This document shows, in pieces, positions 46,807 to 54,344 of a stretch of DNA of 64,000 bases (position 1 is its first letter; the number at the start of each line of letters is the position of its first letter). A program made the position numbers and the translations under genes. Source of the stretch: JALCLA01 sp965653565 (GTDB taxonomy: Bacteria > Pseudomonadota > Gammaproteobacteria > Xanthomonadales > Xanthomonadaceae); contig CBFHAI010000023.1 of the NCBI GenBank assembly GCA_965653565.1, positions 1-64,000 on the forward strand, written 5' to 3'. Under the pieces are notes generated by a model. That model did not search any database and was not told where the DNA came from. It was given only the letters and a program-made list of their open reading frames with translations.

Positions 46807-46903
46807 GCGGTCGCGGCGACAACGCGTCGCCGCTTCGTTGCACGGTGCAGGACGACAGTCGGCTGGACAGCAGGCGGCTGGACATAAGTCGGAACATGTC
46901 GTC

Positions 46904-47314
46904 ATGACGTCCGACCTCCGCTTCAGGCGCACCGACCGGGTGCGCCTTCCGAAACAATACCAAGTCTGTTTCGCGCAAGGTTCCCGCGTGAACGGGCGGT
47001 TTTTTCGTTTGCACGTGCTGGCCGGCGAGTGCGCGCGGCTGGGCCTGGCGGTTTCGCGCAAGGTCGATACCAAGGCCGTGGTGCGCAACCGCATCAAGCG
47101 CACCGCGCGCGAATCGTTCCGGCTTTCGCGCAGCACGATTCCGAAAGCCGATTGCGTGCTGGTCGCCAAGCGCGAAGCGGCGGCGGCGAGCAACGCGGAA
47201 CTGCGCGCCGACCTGGCATCGCTGTGGCGTCGCGCCGCTGCATTGAAGCCGACCCCTGCGGCGGGCACAATGCGCGACGCCGTCGATCCGCCCGCCTCGC
47301 GCGACGACGCCTGA
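46904..47314 (+). CDS. rnpA: Ribonuclease P protein component
   Basis: 136 residues from MTSDLRFRRTDRVRLPKQYQVCFAQGSRVNGRFFRLHVL. The RNase P signature LGLAVSRKVDTKAVVRNRIKRTARESFRL (RNR-motif) is complete, followed by ADCVLVAKREAA. It assists the catalytic RNA in tRNA 5' maturation. The C-terminus is extended by a ~20-residue low-complexity tail. yidD, often found between rnpA and yidC, is absent; only 57 bases separate them. Confidence 0.95.
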   Translation: MTSDLRFRRTDRVRLPKQYQVCFAQGSRVNGRFFRLHVLAGECARLGLAVSRKVDTKAVVRNRIKRTARESFRLSRSTIPKADCVLVAKREAAAASNAELRADLASLWRRAAALKPTPAAGTMRDAVDPPASRDDA

Positions 47315-47371
47315 CACATTTCTCATTTTCGCGCGTCGAGCTTCAGACGTGCCGCCGGCTCTAGTCCCCAC

Positions 47372-49036
47372 ATGACTCAAACCCGCTCTTTCCTGCTCGT
47401 CGCCTGGCTGATCCTGGCGTTCTTCCTGTGGGACGCCTGGCAGAAGGATTACGCCGCGCCGCGCCTGGAACCGGGCACCGACACCGCGGCGCCCGCCGCG
47501 CTCGGCGACGACGAAATTCCCGCCCCGGCGGCGGCCGGCGACGACACCACCGTGCCCTCGGTGGCCGCGCCACCCGAAGCGACCGCCGCGGCGCCGAGCG
47601 CCGCGCCGATCGTGCTGGAAAACGACGTGCTGCGCGTGAGCATCGACAGCAACGGCAGCACGCTGCTGGCCACCGAGCTGTTGGCTTACGACAGCACGGC
47701 CGACGACGACAGCGCGCCGGTGCAACTGCTCAGCCAGGATCCGGCGCACTACTTCGTCGCGCAGACCGGTTGGGTCAGCGCCGCCGGCGAAGCGCCGAGC
47801 CACCAGGCGACGTTCGTGCCGGAAGCCGGTTCGCAGACGATCGTCGACGGCAGCGACGCCGTCGAACGCCGCTTCGTCTGGACCGGCGGCAACGGCGTCA
47901 CCGTGCGCCGCATCTATCGCCTCGAACGCGGCAGCTACGTGCTCGACGTGCGCGACGAAATCGTCAACGCCGGCTCGACGGCGTGGCGCGGCAATGTCTA
48001 CCGCCAACTGATCCGCGTACCGCCGCCGTCGAAAGGCGGTGGCATGACGAACCCGGAGGCCTACAGCTTCGTCGGCACCGCCAACTACAGCCCGCAGGAC
48101 AAATTCGAAAAGCTCGCCTTCGACGATTTCGCCGACGAACCGGTGAAGAAGGAAGTCGCCGGCGGCTGGATCGCGATGCTGCAGCACTACTTCGTCGCGG
48201 CCTGGATTCCCGAAGCGAGCGACGTCACGCAGTTCACCACCGGCGTCGCGCGCGGCCGCTATCTGGTCCGCGCGATGGGACCGACCGTGGACGTGGCGCC
48301 CGGCGCGCAGGCGCAATCGAGCGCGCGACTGTATGTCGGCCCGAAACTGCAGGACCGTCTCGAAACCGTCGCACCCGGCCTCGGCCTGACGCTCGACTAC
48401 GGCATCTTCACCATCATCGCGCAGCCGCTGCACTGGCTGCTCGCCAAACTGCACGCGATCACCGGCAACTGGGGCTGGGCCATCGTGCTGCTGGTGGTGC
48501 TGATCAAGCTGGCGCTGTTCAAACTTTCCGAAGCGCAGTACAAGAGCTTCGCCAAGATGCGCCGCATCGCGCCGCGCGTGGAAGCGTTGAAGGAACGCTA
48601 CGGCGACGATCGCCAGAAAGTGCAGATGGCGACCATGGAGCTGTACAAGAAAGAGAAGATCAACCCGATGGGCGGCTGCCTGCCCATGCTGGTGCAGATC
48701 CCGATCTTCATCGCGCTCTACTGGGTGCTGCTGGAAAGCGTCGAACTGCGCCACGCACCGTGGATCGGCTGGATCCAGAACCTGACTGCGCCCGATCCGT
48801 ATTTCGTGCTGCCGGCGATCAACCTGGTGAGCATGTGGCTGACGCAGAAACTCTCGCCCACGCCGGGCATGGACCCGCTGCAGAAGAAGATGATGCAGGT
48901 GATGCCGCTGGTGTTCGGCGTGATGTTCGCGTTCTTCCCCGCGGGCCTGGTGCTGTACTGGGCGACCAACGGTGCGCTCGGCCTGTTGCAGCAGTGGATC
49001 ATCACGCGCCGCCACGGCGAGCCGGTGAAGGTCTGA
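47372..49036 (+). CDS. yidC: Membrane protein insertase YidC
   Basis: 554 residues. The N-terminal helix (SFLLVAWLILAFFLWDAW) is followed by an Ala/Pro-rich linker. The large periplasmic beta domain spans ~75-340. The conserved insertase core has five helices: TIIAQPLHWLLAKLHAITGNWGWAIVLLVVLIKLALFKLSEAQYKSFAKMRRIAPRVEALKERYGDDRQK and GGCLPMLVQIPIFIALYWVLLESVELRHAPW. The hydrophilic-groove Arg lies in the first core helix region. It inserts and folds inner-membrane proteins alone or with SecYEG. A strong terminator follows. Confidence 0.97.
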   Translation: MTQTRSFLLVAWLILAFFLWDAWQKDYAAPRLEPGTDTAAPAALGDDEIPAPAAAGDDTTVPSVAAPPEATAAAPSAAPIVLENDVLRVSIDSNGSTLLATELLAYDSTADDDSAPVQLLSQDPAHYFVAQTGWVSAAGEAPSHQATFVPEAGSQTIVDGSDAVERRFVWTGGNGVTVRRIYRLERGSYVLDVRDEIVNAGSTAWRGNVYRQLIRVPPPSKGGGMTNPEAYSFVGTANYSPQDKFEKLAFDDFADEPVKKEVAGGWIAMLQHYFVAAWIPEASDVTQFTTGVARGRYLVRAMGPTVDVAPGAQAQSSARLYVGPKLQDRLETVAPGLGLTLDYGIFTIIAQPLHWLLAKLHAITGNWGWAIVLLVVLIKLALFKLSEAQYKSFAKMRRIAPRVEALKERYGDDRQKVQMATMELYKKEKINPMGGCLPMLVQIPIFIALYWVLLESVELRHAPWIGWIQNLTAPDPYFVLPAINLVSMWLTQKLSPTPGMDPLQKKMMQVMPLVFGVMFAFFPAGLVLYWATNGALGLLQQWIITRRHGEPVKV

Positions 49037-49060
49037 CGCGGCACGCGAACAAACATCGAT

Positions 49061-49094
49061 CGACGGCCCGCTTCGGCGGGCCGTCGGCGTTTTG
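49061..49094 (+). terminator. Rho-independent terminator after yidC
   Basis: An 11-base perfect stem CGACGGCCCGC / GCGGGCCGTCG (49061-49071, 49076-49086) closed by a TTCG tetraloop and followed by GCGTTTT. It separates yidC from mnmE. Confidence 0.85.
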
Positions 49095-49143
49095 CGCGCG
49101 GCGATTTTCGCTTCGTGCGCCGTATCTGCGACGATAGCCGCGC

Positions 49144-50481
49144 ATGAACCCGGTTACCGACACCATCGTTGCGATCGCCACGCCTGCCGGCGCCGGCGGC
49201 GTGGGCATGTTGCGTGTCGCCGGTCCGAAAGCGCCGGCGATCGCACAGGTCCTGCTCGGCCGCGCACCGCAGCCGCGTCATGCGCACTACGCCCGGGTAC
49301 GCGACGCGCATGGCGACCCGTTGGATCACGTCCTGCTTTTGTTCTTCCCGGCGCCGCATTCGTTCACCGGCGACGATGTGCTCGAAGTGCATGGCCACGG
49401 CAGTCCGATCCTGTTGCAGGCGATGTTGCGGCGTCTGTGCGAACTGGGTGCACGGCCCGCGCGCGCCGGCGAATTCTCCGAGCGCGCCTTCCTCAACGAC
49501 AAACTTGATCTGGCGCAGGCCGAGGCGATCGCCGACCTGATCGCGGCCGGCAGCGAAGCCGCCGCGCGCGCCGCCCTGCGTTCGCTCGACGGCGAGCTCT
49601 CGCGCCGCGTCCAAACCCTGTTCGAGCAACTGGTGAACGTGCGGCTGCACATCGAGGCGGCGATCGATTTTCCGGAAGAGGAAATCGATTTCCTCGGCGA
49701 CGGACAGATCGCCGCCAAACTCGCCGCCGTCGGCGAGGCCCACGAAAAACTGATGCGCGACGCCGAGCGCGGCCAGCGTTTGCGCGATGGATTGCACGTG
49801 GTGATCGTCGGCCCGCCGAACGCCGGCAAAAGTTCGCTGCTCAACGCGCTCGCCGGCAACGAACGGGCGATCGTCGCCGACATCCCCGGCACCACGCGCG
49901 ACCTGCTGCGCGAAACCGTGCGGCTCGACGGCATCGAACTCACCCTGGTCGACACCGCCGGCCTGCGCGAAGGCGGCGATGCGATCGAACGAGAAGGCAT
50001 GCGCCGCGCGCGCGCCGAACTGCTGCGCGCCGATCTTGCGATGGTGGTGCTCGGCCCAGGCGATGAAACGCAGATTCCGGTTTTGTCGCAAACGCTCGTC
50101 GCCGTGCCGCAATTGCTGTGGCTGCACAACAAGAGCGACTTGCGCGATACGCCCATCGCCGCCAGCGAGCGCGGCACTCATCTGCAGATTTCCGCGCGCA
50201 CCGGCGCCGGCCTCGGCCGCTTGGCCGACGAACTCAAACGTGCCGCCGGCCTGGGCGACGGTGCGCACGGCGCGTTCAGCGCCCGCGCCCGCCATGTCGA
50301 CGCCCTGCGGCGGATCGGCGAACACCTGGGCCTGGCCGCCGCGCGACTTTCCGAGCGGGCCGGCGAGCTGGCCGCCGAAGAACTGCATCTGGCCCAACGC
50401 GCGCTGGGCGAAATCACCGGTGAATTCCGCAGCGACGACCTGCTCGGCCGCATCTTCTCGAGCTTCTGCATCGGCAAATGA
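49144..50481 (+). CDS. mnmE: tRNA modification GTPase MnmE (TrmE)
   Basis: 445 residues. The N-terminal tetrahydrofolate-binding domain (DTIVAIATPAGAGGVGMLRVAGP...HGSPILLQAMLRRLCELGARPARAGEFSERAFLNDKLDLAQAEAIADLI) is followed by the G domain: G1 VGPPNAGKSSLLNAL, G2 PGTTRD, G3 DTAGLRE, G4 NKSD. The C-terminal FCIGK, whose Cys is conserved, is present. With MnmG it makes the 5-carboxymethylaminomethyl group of wobble U34. The rpmH-rnpA-yidC-mnmE order is typical of gammaproteobacteria. Here mnmG/parAB do not follow. Confidence 0.97.
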   Translation: MNPVTDTIVAIATPAGAGGVGMLRVAGPKAPAIAQVLLGRAPQPRHAHYARVRDAHGDPLDHVLLLFFPAPHSFTGDDVLEVHGHGSPILLQAMLRRLCELGARPARAGEFSERAFLNDKLDLAQAEAIADLIAAGSEAAARAALRSLDGELSRRVQTLFEQLVNVRLHIEAAIDFPEEEIDFLGDGQIAAKLAAVGEAHEKLMRDAERGQRLRDGLHVVIVGPPNAGKSSLLNALAGNERAIVADIPGTTRDLLRETVRLDGIELTLVDTAGLREGGDAIEREGMRRARAELLRADLAMVVLGPGDETQIPVLSQTLVAVPQLLWLHNKSDLRDTPIAASERGTHLQISARTGAGLGRLADELKRAAGLGDGAHGAFSARARHVDALRRIGEHLGLAAARLSERAGELAAEELHLAQRALGEITGEFRSDDLLGRIFSSFCIGK

Positions 50482-50500
50482 CCGGCCCCGCGCGGGTTTC

Positions 50501-50529
50501 GTGACACCCGACAAGCAATCGTCTACAAA
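50501..50529 (+). promoter_or_regulatory. Candidate promoter for the TonB-domain lipoprotein gene
   Basis: GTGACA at 50501-50506, a 17-base spacer, TACAAA at 50524-50529. Start of transcription would be near 50536, giving a ~188-base leader before the lipoprotein gene. Confidence 0.45.
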
Positions 50530-50535
50530 ATTTGC

Positions 50536-50727
50536 ATGAAACTGCACCGCACGGCTTGGTGCGAAGCGCTGGCGCGAGTACCTTTGCAGTGTCGCGTGGG
50601 CCGTGGCATCGACGACGCGGTTGGGTCCGTTGTCCGCGCCGCACGCATCGGGGTTCTGCCGCCTCCGGGGAGGGGTGGCGTGCGGTACCGGCTTTCGTCA
50701 TTGCTGCCATTGGGGAACGTAGGATGA
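50536..50727 (+). CDS. Possible 63-codon leader ORF coupled to the TonB-domain gene
   Basis: The frame MKLHRTAWCEALARVPLQCR... begins at the predicted transcription start (a leaderless ATG) and its TGA overlaps the ATG of the downstream gene (ATGA at 50724-50727). The composition is Arg/Gly/Val-rich without a recognisable domain, so it may be a chance frame or a coupling leader rather than a functional protein. Confidence 0.25.
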   Translation: MKLHRTAWCEALARVPLQCRVGRGIDDAVGSVVRAARIGVLPPPGRGGVRYRLSSLLPLGNVG

Positions 50728-51737
50728 AGACTCACACCCGCCCAGCTCACCGTTCCGCCGACCGGGCCGCGCTGCGCCCGCGCCGCTTGCCGCAGATCGC
50801 GGTACTGGCCGCGCTCGTGATGTTCGGGCTGTCGGCCTGTTCGGACGAAGAACCGGCCCCGACCCCACCGGCCGCGACCGCCGAGGCACCTGCCACGACG
50901 CCGGCCGCCACGCCCGAACCGGCCCCGCCGCCACCGGTGGTCGAATTGCCGGAAGACGAAGGCGAACTCACCAAGCGCGCCGATGAAGCGATCAAGGCGC
51001 AGCAGCTGTTCGCCCCGCAGGGCGCGAACGCGTTCGAGCTCTACCTCAAGGTGGTCGAAGTGAATCCGGCCAACGACTTCGCCAAGAACGCGATCACCGA
51101 TCTGTTCCCGTACGCGGTGATGCATGTCGAGCAGCGTCTGGCAGCCAGCGACACGGCCGAGGCCGCGCGCGTCCTGGGCCTGATGGAGAAGGCCAACGAC
51201 AAGGCACCGGCGATGCCGCGCCTGCGCACCGCGCTCAAGACCGCCACCGAACGCCAGGCCGCCGCGGAAGCTGCGGAAGCCGAACGCGAGGCGCGCGCCG
51301 CGGCGGCCGCCGCGGCGGCGGCGCAGGAAGCGGCGACGCCCGCACCGGCCGCGGCCCCGCCGCCGGCCGTCGTGACCCCGACGCCCGCGCCGGCCACGCC
51401 GCCGCCGGCCGCGCCCGAACCCGCAGCGCCGGCCCCGGTCGAGACCACGCCGCCACCGGTCGCCACGCCGCGTGCCGGTGCCTTGCCCGCCGTCGTGAGC
51501 CAGGTATCGCCACGCTATCCGCCGCTGGCACTGCGCCGCCGTATCGAGGGCTTCGTCGAGTTGAGCTTCACCGTGCAGCCCGATGGCAGCGTCACCGACA
51601 TCAGCGTGATCAACAGCGAACCGCGCACGCTCTTCAACCGCGAAGCGGTGAACGCCATGGAACGCTGGCGCTTCGCGCCCGGCCCGACCGCCGTGAAGGG
51701 CCGCCGCACCTTCGATTTCAAGCTTGCGGACGAATAA
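50724..51737 (+). CDS. TonB C-terminal-domain lipoprotein
   Basis: 337 residues from ATG 50724. The basic N-terminus and hydrophobic stretch end in GLSAC (lipobox, Cys39; +2 Ser). Next are a Pro/Ala/Thr-rich linker, a helical region ~75-195 (AIKAQQLFAPQGANAFELYLKVVEVNPANDFAKNAITDLFPYAVMHVEQRL), and a very Ala/Pro-rich spacer. The C-terminal TonB domain reads VSPRYPPLALRRRIEGFVELSFTVQPDGSVTDISVINSEPRTLFNREAVNAMERWRFAPG. Lipidation at the N-terminus is unusual for a TonB-like protein, which normally keeps an uncleaved helix to contact ExbB/ExbD. It may be an accessory transducer or a structural TonB-domain protein. A bidirectional terminator follows. Confidence 0.82.
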   Translation: MKTHTRPAHRSADRAALRPRRLPQIAVLAALVMFGLSACSDEEPAPTPPAATAEAPATTPAATPEPAPPPPVVELPEDEGELTKRADEAIKAQQLFAPQGANAFELYLKVVEVNPANDFAKNAITDLFPYAVMHVEQRLAASDTAEAARVLGLMEKANDKAPAMPRLRTALKTATERQAAAEAAEAEREARAAAAAAAAAQEAATPAPAAAPPPAVVTPTPAPATPPPAAPEPAAPAPVETTPPPVATPRAGALPAVVSQVSPRYPPLALRRRIEGFVELSFTVQPDGSVTDISVINSEPRTLFNREAVNAMERWRFAPGPTAVKGRRTFDFKLADE

Positions 51738-51757
51738 GCGAAGATTCGAAAAAGCGC

Positions 51758-51786
51758 AAAAGGCCCGGGAAACCGGGCCTTTTTTT
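51758..51786. terminator. Bidirectional rho-independent terminator between convergent genes
   Basis: The stem AGGCCCGG / CCGGGCCT (51761-51768, 51773-51780) has a GAAA loop. It has a T-run to the right (51780-51786) and an A-rich tract to the left, so it can act in both directions. The T-run overlaps the stop codon of the convergent ABC ATPase gene. Confidence 0.9.
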
Positions 51787-52537
51787 AGGAAATCGACGAC
51801 GGCCGGCTCGCCTGCCGCAGATGCGCGACGACCGCAGCTTCGAGACCGCCCGGCGATTCCTCGCGCAGCGCACGCAAGGCCTCGCGATTCCAATCGGCCG
51901 CGATTCGGCCTTCGAGCAGCAGTACCGCGCGATCGAGGAAGCGCTCGGCGACTTCGAGTCCATGCGTGGCGAGCAACACCGCGGCGCCGCGGTCAGCGCG
52001 CCGGCGCAACTCTTCCTTCAGCGCGAAGGCCGCGAGCGGATCGAGCCCATTGAGCACTTCGTCGAGCAGCAGCAAGGGCGGATCGCCGAGCAGTGCGAGC
52101 ACCACCGCCAGCTTCTGCCGCGTGCCGAGCGAGTACTCGCCGACCTCGCGTTCGAGCCACGGCGCAAGTCCGAGGCGCGACGCCAGTTCGCTCGCATCGG
52201 CGATCGCCGATATCGGCAGACCGCGCGTGTGCGCGATCAACTCCACGCATTGCCGCCCGCGCAACGACGGCGGCAGCAACGGCGGCTCGACGGCATAACC
52301 GAGCGCGCGCGCGGCGGCGAGGCGATCCTGGTTGCAGTCGACACCATCGACGCGCAGCGTGCCCGACGCCTGCGGCAGCAAGCCGGCGCACACGCGCATC
52401 AGGCTGCTTTTGCCGGAGCCGTTCGGTCCGATCAGCCCGACCAGTTCGCCGGCATCGAGCCGCAGATTGACACCGCGTAGCACCAGGTTCGCGCCGTACC
52501 GCAGGACGATCGAATCGAGTTCAAGTCTGGCAGTCAT
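51785..52537 (-). CDS. ABC transporter ATP-binding protein
   Basis: 250 residues. Walker A GPNGSGKSS and Walker B PLLLLDEVLNGLDPLAAFAL are clear, as is the H-loop ATHGLEV. The signature is YSLGTRQKLAVVLALLGD, with SLGTR in place of LSGGQ, a variant seen in lantibiotic-immunity and CcmA-like exporter ATPases. Its start overlaps the stop of the upstream membrane protein by four bases (ATGA), so the pair forms one exporter. Substrate unknown. Confidence 0.87.
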   Translation of the reverse strand: MTARLELDSIVLRYGANLVLRGVNLRLDAGELVGLIGPNGSGKSSLMRVCAGLLPQASGTLRVDGVDCNQDRLAAARALGYAVEPPLLPPSLRGRQCVELIAHTRGLPISAIADASELASRLGLAPWLEREVGEYSLGTRQKLAVVLALLGDPPLLLLDEVLNGLDPLAAFALKEELRRRADRGAAVLLATHGLEVAERFLDRAVLLLEGRIAADWNREALRALREESPGGLEAAVVAHLRQASRPSSIS

Positions 52538-53619
52538 GAGCGGGCGGCGCGTCGCAGAAGAAAGACCATTTGCAGCAACCAGCAGATCGCGGCGGCCGGC
52601 GCGAAGGCCTGCGCAATGCCGAGCAACAGCGCCAGATGCACGACGAAAACGAGTTGGATCCGGTGTGGCGTGGCGCGCTCGGCCGCGACGCAGGCGAACT
52701 GCAGCGCGCCGACGGCAAAGATCGCCAGTGCGGCGAACGCGCCGATGGCCGGCACGCCGAGCAACACGAACATCAGGCCGACGAGCGAGGTAAAAATCGC
52801 CAGCAGTGCGGCCGGCACAGACATCACGCCGACCAGCAGATCACGGCCGGTCAGCGGTTGCGCGCCGAGCCATACCTGCGCGGCCGGCACGACAGCCAGG
52901 CTGCGCCGCCATGCGCCGGTCAATGCCGCGACGGACAATCCCACCGCCAGCATCACGACGATGGCGAGCGGCCCGCTCTGCATCGGCAACAGCAGCAAGG
53001 CGAATCCGCCAAGCCCGAGCGTACGACCGCGCAGCGCGATGCCGGCGACGATGCGCTGCCAGCGCCAGAGCCGTCCGCGTCCGCGCTCGGCGATGCGCGA
53101 ACCGTAGTAGCCGTTGACCTGGTTTTTATTCCTGACAAAACGCGACAAGATCGGCGCAAGCACGACGCTGGCAAACGCGCCCGCCAGGAAGGCACCGATC
53201 GTCGAAGCATCCGCATCGATCGCCAACAGCGAAACGACGCCGACCAGACCATGCAGCGCCGCGTCGCGCAACAGCAGATCGTGCCGTCGGCGCCGCCGCA
53301 ATCGCTCGGCGACAGGCTGCGTCGCCAGCCATTCGCCGGCGGCGCGGACTCGCAGCGCCGCGAGCCGTTGCGCATGCCGCAGCGTCATCGCTGCCACGAC
53401 CAGCATCAACATCGGCAACGGCCAGCGTCGCAAGGCATCGAGCAGCGCGGCACCGGCGCCATCGGCCACATCGCGCGCGGGCAGGAAGAGCAATGCGATC
53501 AGCGCCGCCAGCGCTGCAGCGTGAAAAACAGTCTGCGCACGCTGCTGCCGCCACCGCTGCACACGATTGCGCCACAGCAGCGCGGTCTGCGCGCGATACG
53601 GATCGAAGAGAGTCGACAT
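52534..53619 (-). CDS. Multi-pass membrane protein, probable ABC exporter permease
   Basis: 361 residues, about eight hydrophobic segments (e.g. TVFHAAALAALIALLFLP, LGGFALLLLPMQSGPLAIVVMLAVGLSVAAL, SVPAALLAIFTSLVGLMFVLLGVPAIGAFAALAIFAVGAL) and Arg-rich cytoplasmic loops. I do not recognise a family. The permease role is inferred from translational coupling (ATGA) to the ATPase gene. The high Ala/Leu/Arg content is typical for this genome. Confidence 0.72.
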   Translation of the reverse strand: MSTLFDPYRAQTALLWRNRVQRWRQQRAQTVFHAAALAALIALLFLPARDVADGAGAALLDALRRWPLPMLMLVVAAMTLRHAQRLAALRVRAAGEWLATQPVAERLRRRRRHDLLLRDAALHGLVGVVSLLAIDADASTIGAFLAGAFASVVLAPILSRFVRNKNQVNGYYGSRIAERGRGRLWRWQRIVAGIALRGRTLGLGGFALLLLPMQSGPLAIVVMLAVGLSVAALTGAWRRSLAVVPAAQVWLGAQPLTGRDLLVGVMSVPAALLAIFTSLVGLMFVLLGVPAIGAFAALAIFAVGALQFACVAAERATPHRIQLVFVVHLALLLGIAQAFAPAAAICWLLQMVFLLRRAARS

Positions 53620-53665
53620 GCCCCAGCGCAGACCGCACCTCACGCACGAGGTTCACCGCCGAAAG

Positions 53666-54337
53666 TCACTCGTCCTCGTCGGACACCGGCAGGCGCGGCG
53701 CGCGGCCATCGAGCGTCAGGCGCGCGGCGATCAACACCACCTGGGTGCGCGAGTGCGCGCCGAGCTTGCGCAGGATCGCCGTCATATGCGCTTTCACCGT
53801 CGCTTCCGACACGCCGAGGTCGTAGGCGATCTGCTTGTTCAACAGCCCGCTGCACACCATCGTCAGCACGCGATACTGCTGCGGCGTGAGTTCGGCAATG
53901 CGCGCCGCTGTCGCTTCCTCTTCCGGATCGAGCGAAACCCCTTGCGACGCCACGCCGGGCGGCAGCCAGGTATCGCCTTCGAGCACCGCGTGGATCGCCT
54001 CACCGATCGTCGCCAGGTCCGACGATTTGGGCACGAACCCCGCCGCGCCGTGGCCGATCGCCCGCCGCATCAGCGCCGGCTCTTCGCGCGCCGACACCAC
54101 GATCACCGGCAACGCCGGAAAACTGGCGCGCACATGCGCGAGCGCGCTGAAGCCATGCGCGCCGGGCATGTTCAGATCGAGCAGCAACAACTCGGCGCGC
54201 GGATTCGCCTGCGCCAACTCCACCAGCGCCGGCACGCTGTCGGCTTCCAGCAGCGGCGTGTCCGGCAGGATCTGCGCCACCGCACGACGCAAGGCGTCGC
54301 GGAACAGCGGGTGATCGTCGGCGATCAGGATGCTCAT
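53666..54337 (-). CDS. LuxR-family response regulator, CrbR/ErdR-like
   Basis: 223 residues. The receiver domain has ILIADDHPLFRDAL (acid pocket), phospho-acceptor Asp54 in LLLDLNMPG and the VVSAREE / FVPKSS switch residues. The LuxR HTH is ELTPQQYRVLTMVCSGLLNKQIAYDLGVSEATVKAHMTAILRKLGAHSRTQVVL. It starts seven bases after the acs stop and is co-transcribed with it. LuxR-type regulators next to acs (CrbR/ErdR) activate acs in Pseudomonas, Vibrio and relatives under a CrbS-type kinase; the kinase here is probably the one at 22652-26152. Confidence 0.88.
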   Translation of the reverse strand: MSILIADDHPLFRDALRRAVAQILPDTPLLEADSVPALVELAQANPRAELLLLDLNMPGAHGFSALAHVRASFPALPVIVVSAREEPALMRRAIGHGAAGFVPKSSDLATIGEAIHAVLEGDTWLPPGVASQGVSLDPEEEATAARIAELTPQQYRVLTMVCSGLLNKQIAYDLGVSEATVKAHMTAILRKLGAHSRTQVVLIAARLTLDGRAPRLPVSDEDE

Positions 54338-54344
54338 CGGGCGG

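Noticed and set aside
47315..47371. Expected yidD between rnpA and yidC
   Set aside because: The gap is only 57 bases, so the gene is absent at this locus.
46763..50547. Long minus-strand frames (750 and 609 codons) opposite yidC and mnmE
   Set aside because: Shadows of two universally conserved genes on the plus strand.
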